NCBI GenBank assembly: GCA_050743125.1
Contig: JBOGEB010000020.1
Coordinates: 1-34,156 of the forward strand
DNA: 34,156 nucleotides
Reading direction: 5' to 3'
DNA from: JBOGEB01 sp050743125
Lineage (GTDB): Bacteria; Actinomycetota; Nitriliruptoria; Euzebyales; Egibacteraceae
The notes under the pieces are model-generated. The model saw only the letters and a program-made list of their open reading frames with translations, did no database searches and was not told the origin of the DNA. This document shows, piece by piece, positions 1 through 9,893 of the stretch (its first letter is position 1; each line of letters opens with the position of its first letter). The position numbers and the translations under genes were made by a program.

Positions 1-97
1 GTCGGGTTCCGCTCGCGAAGAGCCTTTTAGGTCGCTCCACCCGACGCGACGCGACCCTGTTGTCAGGCGATCGTCGTCTGGTTTTGTTATATCTGAG

Positions 98-129
98 GCG
101 GTTTCAGCGGCAAGGGCCGCCGAAACCGC
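98..129. terminator. Stem-loop, possible U-less terminator
   Basis: Arms 98-111 and 116-129 pair over 14 positions with one mismatch (106 against 121) around a 4-base loop. No T-run follows on either strand, so a U-rich intrinsic terminator is not supported. A U-less actinobacterial terminator or an extragenic palindrome would fit. Confidence 0.4.
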
Positions 130-182
130 GCTCCGCTTCGCTTCGCCCACGGGGCAAGGCCGCGATTCTCAAACACGTCCTA

Positions 183-246
183 AGGATGACCAGGGAAACC
201 CGCCCAGGTCGTCCACTCTGGCTCGGTTTCGACCCACGCTCACAGA
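183..246 (+). repeat. Direct repeat, copy 1
   Basis: This 64-bp segment matches 327-390 with two mismatches; the core 188-246 versus 332-390 is identical at 58 of 59 positions. The copies are offset by 144 bp. This copy lies wholly upstream of nadK. Near identity suggests a recent duplication. Confidence 0.9.
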
Positions 247-250
247 ACAT

Positions 251-1243
251 GTGTCGAAACTCCGGAGGACGGTGTCGGGGAGTCGCCGACGAGGGCTCAC
301 CGGGGCGTCTCACCGCTCCGCACCCGAGGAGGACCAGGGAAACCCGCCCAGGTCGTCCACTCTGGCTCGGTTTCGACCCACGCTCTCAGAGGCGAAAGCC
401 GTCGGCCTCGTGGTCCACGGGGGGCGGCCAGAGGCGATCCGGGGGGCACACCAAGCCGCCGCGCAGCTGCTCGACGGGGGCATCGACGTCGTCGGGTGCA
501 CGGGCGACGGCTGGACGCACGAGGGGGTCGACCTCCGGGCGGGCAGTGCCTTCGGGGAGGGCGTTGACGTCGTCCTTTCGCTGGGCGGCGACGGCACATT
601 CCTCCGGGCCGCCTACCTCTCCCGGGACTGCGGTGCCCCCCTGCTCGGCGTCAACCTGGGGCGGCTCGGGTTTTTGAGCGAGGTCGAGGCATCGGACCTT
701 CCGGCCGCGGTTCGGCGCATCGTCACGGGCGAGTACGACGTCGAGGAGCGGATGACGCTGACCGTCCAGGTGCGTGACGCGGACGGCATCCTGATGGCGA
801 CGAGCTGGGCGCTGAATGAGGTTTCAGTCGAGCGGGCCGTTCCCCAGCGGCTCGTCGTGTTCGAGGTCCGCGTCGGCCAAGTGACGTTTGCGCACATCCC
901 CGCCGACGCGATGATCTGCGCGACCCCGACCGGATCGACCGCGTACGCGTTCAGCGCTGGCGGGCCGATCCTGTCACCTCGCGTGGACGCGATCCTCCTC
1001 GTGCCGGTGGCGCCGCACTCGTTGTTCTCCCGCACGCTGGTCGTCGATCCGTGCGAGACGCTCTCGGTGCGCTGCTCGCGTGCGGATGACGACTGCGTCG
1101 TGACGTGCGACGGGCGGGAGACGCTCACCGTGCCGTCGGGTGGCCGGGTGCGGGTCGGCCGGGGGGAGCGGCCCGTGCGGCTTGTGCGTCTGGGTCCGTT
1201 CGACTTCTACGAGCGCGTGCGGGACAAGTTCGGTCTCCAGTAG
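251..1243 (+). CDS. nadK: NAD kinase
   Basis: ATP- or polyphosphate-dependent phosphorylation of NAD to NADP in the cytoplasm. Counting from GTG 251, the family motifs are GGDGT at 112-116, NLGRLGFL at 135-142, the NE pair at 189-190, TPTGSTAY at 225-232 and SAGGPI just after. The core (from about residue 50) has normal length. The start is uncertain: GTG 251 has no Shine-Dalgarno, while GTG 272 has GGAGG at 264-268 but only 3 bases of spacing. Either gives a roughly 43-50 residue arginine-rich extension, partly encoded by repeat copy 2, that family members normally lack. Expected neighbours are tlyA upstream (not seen) and recN downstream (present). The function is secure; the N-terminus is not. 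Confidence 0.93.
   Translation: MSKLRRTVSGSRRRGLTGASHRSAPEEDQGNPPRSSTLARFRPTLSEAKAVGLVVHGGRPEAIRGAHQAAAQLLDGGIDVVGCTGDGWTHEGVDLRAGSAFGEGVDVVLSLGGDGTFLRAAYLSRDCGAPLLGVNLGRLGFLSEVEASDLPAAVRRIVTGEYDVEERMTLTVQVRDADGILMATSWALNEVSVERAVPQRLVVFEVRVGQVTFAHIPADAMICATPTGSTAYAFSAGGPILSPRVDAILLVPVAPHSLFSRTLVVDPCETLSVRCSRADDDCVVTCDGRETLTVPSGGRVRVGRGERPVRLVRLGPFDFYERVRDKFGLQ
327..390 (+). repeat. Direct repeat, copy 2, in 5' end of nadK
   Basis: Second copy of the 183-246 repeat. It ends about 10 bases before the codons for the first conserved NAD kinase strand (VGLVVH, from 401). It therefore encodes part of the unusual N-terminal extension, or replaced the original start region. Confidence 0.9.
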
Positions 1244-1340
1244 CTGGACGACGCAGGTGCCCGCTGCTTTATCCGGGCGCTCGTCGACCTCGTGCGGACG
1301 GAGCTTCTGCGGGGGAGCGCTGTGGTGCGATGATGCGCGC

Positions 1341-2999
1341 GTGCTCGAGGAGCTGCTGATCCGGGACGTCGGCGTCATCGATGAGGTGACGCTGCACCTG
1401 GCCCCTGGCCTGAACGTCCTGACGGGGGAGACCGGGGCGGGCAAGACGATCGTCGTGTCGGCGCTCGAGCTGCTGCTCGGCGCCCGGGCGGACGCCGACC
1501 GGGTCAGGGCAGGGGCGCAGGTCGCGGTCGTCGAGGGCCGGTTCCACCCGGTGCCGGCCGGGGCTCGCGAGTGGCTCGCCGACGGTGACGAGGAGCTGAT
1601 CGCCTCGCGCGAGCTCGTCGCGGGAGGACGGAGCCGCGCCCGCCTCGGCGGGCGCCTCGCATCGGTCGCGGCGCTGGCCGACGTGGTCGGCGGGGCCGTC
1701 GAGGTCCACGGGCAGACCGACTCGACCCGGCTGCTCGACCCCGCCACCCAGCGGGAGCTGCTCGATCGGGTCACCGGGCCGTCGCACGCCGGAGCGCGAG
1801 AGCGCTACCAGGATCTCTACCAGCGCTGGCGGGTGGCTGCCGCAGAGCTCGCGTCGCTTCGCACGGAGGCGCGGGACCGGGCGCGCGAGCTGGACCGGCT
1901 CGCCTTCGAGCTGGCGGAGATCGACGCGGCCGAGCCGGTGCCGGGGGAGGAGGACGCCCTCGCGGTTGAGCTCGCGCGGCTCGAGCACGCGGAAACCCTC
2001 GCCGACGCAGCCGCCCAGGCGAGCGCGGCGGTGAGCGGCGACGGTGGCGCCAGGGACGCGCTCGGCGGAGCGGTCGCTGTGTTACGCGCGGTCGCTCGCC
2101 TCGACCCTGGGCTCGACGCGCTCGGCGAGCGAGTCGAGGGGCTGGCCGCCGAGGCCCAGGACCTGGCAGTTGAGCTGACCACCTACGCTGAGTCGGTCGA
2201 ACTCGACCCGCGCCAGCTCGAGGCGCTCCGCGAGCGCCGCGCGGTCCTGGCCGGCCTGATGCGGAAGTACGGGCCGGACAGTGCCGCCGTCGTGGCCTAT
2301 GCCGACGAGGCACGCGCCCGGGTGGCCGCGTTGCGCGGGGGCAACGACCGCAGCGCGGCGCTCGCGGCGGAGGTCTCCCGGCTCGAAGCGGAGGTCGACG
2401 ACGCCGCTGGGGACCTGCGCCGCGCGCGGCGGGAGGCCGGCGAGCAACTCGCCGCGGCGGTCGCCGTCCACCTTGCCGACCTCGGCATGCCGTGCGCCCG
2501 GATGGAGATCGTCATCGACGAGGCAGAGCCTGGTCCGAACGGCGGCGATCGGGTGCGGTTCCTCCTTGCCGCGAACCCCGGCGAGCCGGCGCTGCCGCTC
2601 GCAAAGGCCGCCTCGGGTGGGGAGCGCAGCCGCATCGCGCTGGCGATCCGTCTTGCGTTGGCCGGCGCTGACGACACCACGGTGCTCGTGTTCGACGAGA
2701 TCGACGCGGGCGTCGGCGGGGCGACCGCGCTCGCGGTGGGGCGCAAGCTCGCCGTCCTTGCTCGCGACCGCCAGGTGCTCTGCGTCACTCACCTTGCGCA
2801 GCTCGCTGCATTCGCGGATGCGCACTTCGTCGTCCAGAAGCGGGCGGTCGGAGGGCGGACCGTCGCGGCGGTGACCCGGTTGGACGACGGGTCCCGGGTC
2901 AGGGAGTTGTCGCGCATGCTCTCGGGCACGCCGTCCAGCGCCCAGGCAGCCGGCCACGCCGCCGAGCTCCTGTCGATGGCGCGAGGCCAGTCGTCCTGA
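1341..2999 (+). CDS. recN: DNA repair protein RecN
   Basis: SMC-like ATPase that helps organise broken DNA ends in recombinational double-strand break repair. Counting from GTG 1341 (552 aa, normal for RecN), Walker A GETGAGKT is at residues 29-36, a HGQTDS segment follows the first lobe, and long charged coiled-coil arms fill about 180-360. The ABC signature SGGERSR lies near 425, Walker B LVFDEID near 449, and a THLAQLA H-loop follows. An open frame continues upstream to 1140, but homology begins at 1341 (MLEELLIRDVG). No good Shine-Dalgarno lies at normal spacing; GGGGGAG at 1311-1317 is far. The gap of about 100 bp after nadK is compatible with co-transcription. Confidence 0.95.
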   Translation: MLEELLIRDVGVIDEVTLHLAPGLNVLTGETGAGKTIVVSALELLLGARADADRVRAGAQVAVVEGRFHPVPAGAREWLADGDEELIASRELVAGGRSRARLGGRLASVAALADVVGGAVEVHGQTDSTRLLDPATQRELLDRVTGPSHAGARERYQDLYQRWRVAAAELASLRTEARDRARELDRLAFELAEIDAAEPVPGEEDALAVELARLEHAETLADAAAQASAAVSGDGGARDALGGAVAVLRAVARLDPGLDALGERVEGLAAEAQDLAVELTTYAESVELDPRQLEALRERRAVLAGLMRKYGPDSAAVVAYADEARARVAALRGGNDRSAALAAEVSRLEAEVDDAAGDLRRARREAGEQLAAAVAVHLADLGMPCARMEIVIDEAEPGPNGGDRVRFLLAANPGEPALPLAKAASGGERSRIALAIRLALAGADDTTVLVFDEIDAGVGGATALAVGRKLAVLARDRQVLCVTHLAQLAAFADAHFVVQKRAVGGRTVAAVTRLDDGSRVRELSRMLSGTPSSAQAAGHAAELLSMARGQSS

Positions 3000-3132
3000 C
3001 TGGATAGTCAAGTCCGGCTGGGAGTCCGCAAGCGGGTCCCGTTCTGGCCTTGTGTCCGATTCATGTGCTTGAATCCCCTGAATTCTCCATTCCTGTCGGC
3101 TTGGCCGATGCAGCGAGAGGTTTGAGACGACC

Positions 3133-4032
3133 GTGCCCGATGTCACCGTCCGTGCGATGACCTCCATCCGAGCGGTGAGGAGCAGGGTGAGCGCGAGCCG
3201 GGGGCTGCAGAAGGCTCGTGGCGCAGAGGTGTCCTCCGCCTGGAGGAGCCCTCGCCTCCCGCGTCCGGTGGCGGTCGTGCTCTGGATCGCCGCGTTTTCG
3301 CTCGGATGGGCCGTGACGGCGGCGACCACCCAGACCGACCCCGTGTCCGCCGAAAGCCGCTTCGTCGCCACGGTCGCCGTACTGTCGGCAGCCTCCGACG
3401 CGACTGGTCCCGCGCTGCCGGCCAGGGGTTGGGGGCTCTCCAACGCAGTCGATGGCTCCCCTGGTGACCTTGTCCGGCAGGACGTGAGGCAGAACCCTGT
3501 GTTCGCGGTCGTGCGGGGCTTGAGGCTGATGCTCCCGCACCCCAGCCCGAGGCTCGTGGCGTTTCACGAGGCGAGCAAGCCTGAGGCGCTGCGGCTGTAT
3601 CCGGCTGGCCACCTGGTCCAGAACAACAACCCTGGGTTCACTCCCGGTAAGGACAAGGCCGGTCCTAACTACTGGGTCCTGTCGAGCCGAGGGCGCGGGC
3701 GGCCCGCGACCAGCGCGGTGGACATCGTCGTGCCCAAGGGCGCGCTCATTGCGGCCCCAGTCAGTGGTCGGGTCGTCGAGGTCCGCCAGTACCCGCTGTA
3801 CGGCCGGACGCTCGACTGGCGGGTCGCGATCGAGCCGGCGGGGTACCCCGGCCTCCAGGTCGTGCTCATCCACCTCCTGCAGCCGCGGGTCGCGGCGGGC
3901 GACAAGGTCGTCGCTGGCACGACGTCGCTGGGCGACGTCCGGCTGCTCGGCTTCACCAGCCAGGTCGACTACGTCACGCACCAACGCCTGCCGCACACCC
4001 ACATCGAGGTGAAGCCGGTAGGTGGCCAGTAG
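3133..4032 (+). CDS. Membrane-anchored M23/LytM-like protein, probably inactive
   Basis: A basic N-terminus precedes one hydrophobic segment (about residues 45-64), suggesting a signal anchor and an extracytoplasmic C-terminal domain. The C-terminal third looks like a lysostaphin/M23 beta fold: D197 followed by a V-P-x-G-x-x-I-x-A-P-V-x-G-x-V stretch, H247 in LIHLL, and an HTH pair at 288-290. The first zinc ligand of the HxxxD motif appears to be threonine (T193), so metal-dependent peptidase activity is doubtful. It may bind peptidoglycan or regulate a hydrolase. It sits where actinobacteria often carry cell-envelope genes between recN and pyrG. The start is ambiguous (GTG 3133, or ATG 3157). 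A 6-bp inverted pair at 3058-3075 lies in the upstream gap. Confidence 0.7.
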   Translation: MPDVTVRAMTSIRAVRSRVSASRGLQKARGAEVSSAWRSPRLPRPVAVVLWIAAFSLGWAVTAATTQTDPVSAESRFVATVAVLSAASDATGPALPARGWGLSNAVDGSPGDLVRQDVRQNPVFAVVRGLRLMLPHPSPRLVAFHEASKPEALRLYPAGHLVQNNNPGFTPGKDKAGPNYWVLSSRGRGRPATSAVDIVVPKGALIAAPVSGRVVEVRQYPLYGRTLDWRVAIEPAGYPGLQVVLIHLLQPRVAAGDKVVAGTTSLGDVRLLGFTSQVDYVTHQRLPHTHIEVKPVGGQ

Positions 4033-4077
4033 CCCCGCCTCGCATCTGCGTGCCCGCGCGGCTTTGGGGGCGGATCG

Positions 4078-4107
4078 TTGAGCGGGGGCGGGTGCGAGTG
4101 CTACCGT
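4078..4107 (+). promoter_or_regulatory. Candidate pyrG promoter
   Basis: TTGAGC (4078-4083) and TACCGT (4102-4107) are 18 bp apart, a sigma70/HrdB-like pattern. A second -10-like TATAGG lies at 4170-4175 with a poorly spaced CTGACC at 4145-4150. This would give pyrG its own transcript after the M23-like gene. Confidence 0.45.
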
Positions 4108-4223
4108 GGCGCACGACCGTGCAGGCGGTCATCTTCCCCACGTACTGACCAGCGCTGACCCTGCCTTGGTATAGGACCCTTGAGCGCTGGCATGACGTGG
4201 AAGCCGGGGACGGGGAGGTTGGC

Positions 4224-5867
<1,644 letters not shown>

Positions 5868-5933
5868 CCGGGTCCAGCTGAGGTCGGGTGTTGTGCAGCG
5901 CTCGTGGTGTTCGCCCGAACTCAACTGCTGACC

Positions 5934-5952
5934 ATGGCTGCCAACCAGCCAT
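5934..5952. terminator. Small hairpin between convergent genes
   Basis: ATGGCTG (5934-5940) pairs with CAGCCAT (5946-5952) around a 5-base loop. It lies between the 3' ends of pyrG and the minus-strand PGPGW gene, so it could serve either strand. The stem is short and lacks a T-run. Confidence 0.3.
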
Positions 5953-6023
5953 ACTGTCCATCCGCGTTGCAGCTCCTGATCGGCCACCTTTGGTCCGCAG
6001 TGCGGGACCCGCTGCACCCCGGT

Positions 6024-6293
6024 TCAGCGCCGCTGCCGTGACGGGGGGCGCCGTTTGGCCTTGAGGCGCTGGGTGATCGAACGCGCCTCGCGCTGGACCC
6101 ATTGGCGGACCTGGCGTGCCCAGCTGAACTCGGTGGCGAGGATCGCCAGCCCGAGCAGCAGGACGAGCAGCCCTGGCCCTGGAATGAACAACAGCGCAAC
6201 CCCGGCTGCGGTGATGGTGCCGCCGACCACGGCGACAGCTACCCGCCGTACGAGCGCCCACGCCTGGCGCCGGCCATAGCCGGTACCGCTCAC
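6024..6293 (-). CDS. PGPGW-family small membrane protein (TIGR02611-like)
   Basis: An 89-residue protein with two adjacent hydrophobic stretches (about 17-36 and 40-55) separated by a PGPG turn at 38-41, the hallmark of the actinobacterial PGPGW/TIGR02611 family. Its function is not established. A basic C-terminal tail, rich in arginine and lysine from about residue 61, is predicted to be cytoplasmic. It starts at GTG with an AAGGA-type ribosome site a few bases upstream on the minus strand. It is divergent from the NUDIX gene and convergent with pyrG. Confidence 0.8.
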   Translation of the reverse strand: MSGTGYGRRQAWALVRRVAVAVVGGTITAAGVALLFIPGPGLLVLLLGLAILATEFSWARQVRQWVQREARSITQRLKAKRRPPSRQRR

Positions 6294-6373
6294 GAGTTGT
6301 CCTTTCCCTCAGGGACACCAGTCTGCCGACTCCCGGCGAGCGCTCAACCTGTTCAGGCGTGCGGGGAGCAGCG

Positions 6374-6379
6374 TACGCT
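6374..6379 (+). promoter_or_regulatory. -10 hexamer of a likely leaderless NUDIX transcript
   Basis: TACGCT lies 7 bases before ATG 6387. There is no Shine-Dalgarno in the gap, so transcription probably starts at or next to the start codon. The -35 region is weak. Confidence 0.5.
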
Positions 6380-6386
6380 GCGATCG

Positions 6387-6953
6387 ATGGCTTCCTACAT
6401 CGTCGCGTCGAGCCACGTGGTCCATGACGGGGTGTTCTCGCGCGTACGAGTGGACGAGGTGTGGATGCCCGACGGGCGCCTCGCACGGCGTGAGATCGTC
6501 GAGCAGACCCGGGCCGTCGCGGTCGTCCCACTGGACGACCAGGGGCGGGTCACGCTCGTCCGCCAGTACCGGCACGCGATCGGGGAGCGGACGCTCGAGG
6601 TGCCTGCCGGAAAGCTCGACGTCGAGGGCGAGGAGCCCGCTGCGGCGGCGCGGCGCGAGCTGGCCGAGGAGGCCCGGCTGGCGGCCGACCGGTGGGAGTT
6701 TCTCGTCGAGTTCCACAACTCGGCGGGGTGGACGAACGAGTCCACGCTTGTCTACCTCGCCACCGGCCTGCATGAGACCTCCCCGCCCGACGGTTTCGAG
6801 GCCGAGCACGAGGAGACCGAGATCGAGATCGTCTGCCTTCCGCTCGACGAGGCGGTTGCGATGATCTGGCGGGGTGAGTTGACCGATGCGAAGACCGTCG
6901 TCGGCTTGTTGCTGACGGCGATGAGCACACGAGAGGGAATGGTGCGCCCATGA
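6387..6953 (+). CDS. NUDIX hydrolase, ADP-ribose pyrophosphatase type
   Basis: 188 residues. The order of a beta-rich N-terminal region, a VRQYRHAIGERTLEVPAG stretch and then the Nudix box (about 75-98) is typical of ADP-sugar pyrophosphatases, which cleave ADP-ribose to AMP and ribose 5-phosphate. The catalytic RELAEE core (90-95) is intact. The box has one extra residue between the leading Gly and first Glu, and the Gly usually following EE is replaced by Arg. The frame stays open upstream to 6102, but homology and the -10 hexamer support ATG 6387. The stop overlaps the DUF4191 start (ATGA), implying coupling. The substrate is inferred from the family. Confidence 0.88.
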   Translation: MASYIVASSHVVHDGVFSRVRVDEVWMPDGRLARREIVEQTRAVAVVPLDDQGRVTLVRQYRHAIGERTLEVPAGKLDVEGEEPAAAARRELAEEARLAADRWEFLVEFHNSAGWTNESTLVYLATGLHETSPPDGFEAEHEETEIEIVCLPLDEAVAMIWRGELTDAKTVVGLLLTAMSTREGMVRP

Positions 6954-7612
6954 GTAGGGTGGCGATGATCCGCGACCGGCTGCGTCAGATCGGCCGGGTC
7001 TTCACCGCGACGAGGGCGGCCGACGCCAGACTCGTGCCCTACCTGGCCGTCGCTGCGGTGATCGGCCTGACCGTCGGCTCGCTGATCGGCTACTTCACGA
7101 GCAGCGTGGCCTGGGGTGTCCTGCTCGGGATGCTGCTCGCGCTGACAGCGATGCTGGGCGTGTTCAGCCGGCGGGCGGCCGATGTCCAGTTCAAGGCGAT
7201 CAAGGGCCAGCCGGGGGCGGCGGCGGCGGTGCTCCAGACGATGCGGGGCCCCTGGGAGATGACCCTGGGTATGGCCGTGACCCGGAAGAAGGACCTCGTC
7301 CACCTCGTCGTGGGGCGGCCCGGGGTCGTGCTGGTCGGCGAGGGCTCCCCGGCAAGGGTGGCCGCGCTGCTGAAGCAGCAACGCCGGACGGTCGCCCGGG
7401 TGGCGGGCGACGTCCCGGTCCACGAGGTGAGCGTCGGCGAGGGGAAGGACCAGGTCCCGCTGCGCAGCCTGCAGGTCCATCTCAACCGGCTGCCCCGGAA
7501 GCTCAAGCCTCGTGACGTCGGCCCGCTGCATACGCGGCTGGAGGCCCTTGGCGGTCAGGACCTCCCGCTGCCCAAAGGGCCAATCCCGCGAAACCCGCGC
7601 CGTATGCGCTGA
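6950..7612 (+). CDS. DUF4191 membrane protein
   Basis: 220 residues with two transmembrane segments (about 29-49 and 53-72) and a long cytoplasmic C-terminal part. It matches my recall of the actinobacterial DUF4191 family, including the GRPGVVLVGEG stretch. No function is known. ATG 6950 overlaps the NUDIX stop by 4 bases, so the two genes are probably one transcription unit. The C-terminus is rich in Arg and Pro. Confidence 0.82.
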   Translation: MSRVAMIRDRLRQIGRVFTATRAADARLVPYLAVAAVIGLTVGSLIGYFTSSVAWGVLLGMLLALTAMLGVFSRRAADVQFKAIKGQPGAAAAVLQTMRGPWEMTLGMAVTRKKDLVHLVVGRPGVVLVGEGSPARVAALLKQQRRTVARVAGDVPVHEVSVGEGKDQVPLRSLQVHLNRLPRKLKPRDVGPLHTRLEALGGQDLPLPKGPIPRNPRRMR

Positions 7613-7727
7613 TCGCGTCGACCTCCCCGCCCGCCCTTGACGCGGCCTCAGCCCTCCCGCGCGGAGGAATGCTGAACCTACACTCGTTGTCGTCGCAATG
7701 GGGCGATGGGAGTGGAAGGCGGCGCGT

Positions 7728-8846
7728 GTGAAGGTTGGCGTTCCCACCGAGGTCAAGGAGTCCGAGTACCGCGTCGCGATCACGCCGGCCGGGGTGCGGG
7801 AGCTGGCGCTCGCGGGACATGAGGTGCTCGTGCAGGCGGGGGCCGGGGAGGGCTCGGCGCTCCGCGACGACGACTACCGTCACGCTGGCGCGGCGGTAGT
7901 CCAAGAGGCGGCGGAGATCTGGGACGAGGTCGACCTCCTGCTCAAGGTCAAGGAGCCGATCGAGGCGGAGTTCGGCTACCTGCGTAAGGATCTTGTGCTG
8001 TTCACGTTCCTCCACCTCGCTGCGGCCGATCCGCTCACGAAGGCGCTGATCTCGTCAGGCTGCACTGCGGTCGCGTACGAGACGGTCGTCGGTGACGACG
8101 GCGGCCTGCCACTGCTCGCGCCGATGAGCGAGGTCGCCGGCCGGATGGCGCCGCACGTGGGCGCGAGCGCCCTGGAGCGCCCGAGCGGTGGCAGGGGCGT
8201 GCTCATGGGTGGTGTCTCCGGGGTCCTACCGGCCGAGGTGGCCGTGATCGGCGCCGGGACCGCCGGGCGCAACGCCGCGTGGATCGCCGCCGGGATGGAG
8301 GCGAACGTCACGATCCTCGACCTGGACGTTGGCAAGCTCCGCTACGTCGACTCGATCCATAAGGGCCGGATTGTCACGCTGACCTCAAACCGGTTGACCC
8401 TCGAGGAGGTGGTGCAGGGCGCTGACCTGGTCATCGGCGCGGTGCTCGTGCCCGGCGCCCGGGCACCGAGGGTCGTCACCCGGGAGATGGTCGCCTCGAT
8501 GCGGCCGGGGTCGGTGCTGGTCGACATTTCGATCGACCAGGGCGGCTGCGCGGAAACGAGCCGAGTTACGACCCATATTGACCCTACTTATGTCAAAGAC
8601 GGTGTGGTACATTACTGCGTGGGAAACATGCCCGGGGCGGTGCCGCGAACCTCGACGTATGCGCTGACTAACCAGACGCTTCCGTACGTCGTCCGCATCT
8701 GTGAGGCAGGAATCCTCGGAGCGTGTCGCCGCGATCGTGGCCTCGCCGAGGGCATTAACGTGATCGACGGGACCGTGACAAACCGAGGGGTCGCGGAGGC
8801 CCACGGACTGGAGTACGCATCCGTGAACAGCGTGCTCTTCCGGTAG
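7728..8846 (+). CDS. ald: Alanine dehydrogenase
   Basis: NAD-dependent interconversion of L-alanine and pyruvate plus ammonia. At 372 residues it matches the family. The residues known to bind pyruvate and act in catalysis in characterised enzymes are at the expected positions: R15, K75, H96 and D270. A Rossmann GAGTAG motif lies near 175-180, and the NMPGAVPRTST signature near 300-310. GTG 7728 was chosen because homology starts at MKVGVPTEVK and GGAAGG lies about 9 bases upstream; ATG 7698 adds unrelated residues. TACACT at 7679-7684 could be a -10 element. The position before xerD is the usual actinobacterial one. Confidence 0.96.
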   Translation: MKVGVPTEVKESEYRVAITPAGVRELALAGHEVLVQAGAGEGSALRDDDYRHAGAAVVQEAAEIWDEVDLLLKVKEPIEAEFGYLRKDLVLFTFLHLAAADPLTKALISSGCTAVAYETVVGDDGGLPLLAPMSEVAGRMAPHVGASALERPSGGRGVLMGGVSGVLPAEVAVIGAGTAGRNAAWIAAGMEANVTILDLDVGKLRYVDSIHKGRIVTLTSNRLTLEEVVQGADLVIGAVLVPGARAPRVVTREMVASMRPGSVLVDISIDQGGCAETSRVTTHIDPTYVKDGVVHYCVGNMPGAVPRTSTYALTNQTLPYVVRICEAGILGACRRDRGLAEGINVIDGTVTNRGVAEAHGLEYASVNSVLFR

Positions 8847-8906
8847 GGCGCGGCCCGGCCGCCGCCGCCGAGGCTGGGCGACGAACGAGGAGGTGCGAGG
8901 TTAATC

Positions 8907-9893
8907 GTGTCTCTGCCCCGGCATGCCGACCGTTACCTCGACTACCTCAGCGTCGAGCGGGGTCTGTCACCGCATAGCCTTGCCGCCTACCGCCGCGACC
9001 TCGCCCTCTACGCGACGTATCTCGACGTGATGGGCATCGACGGGCCGTTGGACGCCGAGCCAGACGACCTCACCGGGTTCGTGACGTGGATCCGCGAGCT
9101 GCGGACGGCCCGGGGGAAGCCGTACGCGATCTCGACGATCTCGCGGACCCTCGTCGCGGTCCGGGGACTGCACCGGTTCCTGCTCCGCGAGGGGCTCGCG
9201 GACGCCGATCCCAGCATTGAGGTCATCGGGCCGCGGATCCCCCGGCCGCTGCCGAAGGCGTTGTCGCTGGACCAGGTCGAGCGGCTGTTGGCCTCTCCCG
9301 TCGGGGACGACCCCGTGGGCTTGCGGGACCGGGCGATGCTCGAGCTGCTCTACGCGGCGGGCTTGAGGATCAGCGAGCTCGTTGATCTCGACATCGACGA
9401 CGTCGACTTCGTCCGGCGCACCGTGCGGTGCCTGGGCAAGGGCTCGAAGGAGCGCGTTGTTCCGATCGGCCGGGTCGCCTGCCGGGCGCTCGGGGCGTGG
9501 ACGACGCAAGGCCGGCCTGTCCTTGCGCCGGGCTCGTCCACGCTGTTCTGCAATCGCCGGGGAGGGCGCCTCACCCGGCAGGGGGGTTGGAAGATCATCA
9601 AGCGCCACGCTGCGCGGGCCGGATTCGCCGACCGGGTGTCGCCGCACACGCTGCGGCACTCCTTCGCGACCCACTTGGTCGACAACGGCGCGGACGTCCG
9701 TGTGGTCCAGGAGCTTCTCGGACATGCAAGTGTGAATACGACCCAGGTGTACACGCGGGTCAGCCGCGCGCGCCTCCGGGCGGTCTACGACCGAGCCCAT
9801 CCGCGCGCGCAAGCGGCACCGCCGGAATCCGAGTTGGCGGCCGTTGTCCCCCTGACAGTGGAGGCGAGGAATGCACGTAGATATGACGCCTGA
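8907..9893 (+). CDS. xerD: Tyrosine recombinase XerD
   Basis: Resolves chromosome dimers at dif sites with a XerC partner. The 328-residue protein has an N-terminal SAM-like domain (about 8-100) and a catalytic domain with R154, K178, H247-x-x-R250, H273 and nucleophile Y282, the full active set. The C-terminus runs about 30 residues past the usual end. GTG 8907 is preceded by GAGG at 8897-8900. The xerD identity over xerC rests on its place between ald and the scpAB block. The stop lies inside the next gene (23-bp overlap). A parA gene, common after xerD in actinobacteria, is absent. Confidence 0.93.
   Translation: MSLPRHADRYLDYLSVERGLSPHSLAAYRRDLALYATYLDVMGIDGPLDAEPDDLTGFVTWIRELRTARGKPYAISTISRTLVAVRGLHRFLLREGLADADPSIEVIGPRIPRPLPKALSLDQVERLLASPVGDDPVGLRDRAMLELLYAAGLRISELVDLDIDDVDFVRRTVRCLGKGSKERVVPIGRVACRALGAWTTQGRPVLAPGSSTLFCNRRGGRLTRQGGWKIIKRHAARAGFADRVSPHTLRHSFATHLVDNGADVRVVQELLGHASVNTTQVYTRVSRARLRAVYDRAHPRAQAAPPESELAAVVPLTVEARNARRYDA

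Larger units (their letters stand above)
1..250. other. Non-coding left edge with hairpin and repeat
   Basis: No convincing gene is seen here; open frames are arginine/proline-rich with no family features. In many actinobacteria tlyA precedes nadK, but no TlyA-like coding sequence is visible. The stretch holds a hairpin (98-129), an AT-richer patch around 81-94, and the first copy of a direct repeat (183-246). A second inverted pair, 226-233 with 253-260 (8 bp, 19-base loop), links repeat copy 1 to the first candidate nadK start. Confidence 0.6.

Noticed and set aside
183..390. Two repeat copies as a CRISPR remnant
   Set aside because: Only two copies of 64 bp with an 80-bp gap, no palindromic repeat and no cas genes.
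2082..3443. Long minus-strand frame opposite recN
   Set aside because: It mirrors the high-GC recN codons; no family features.
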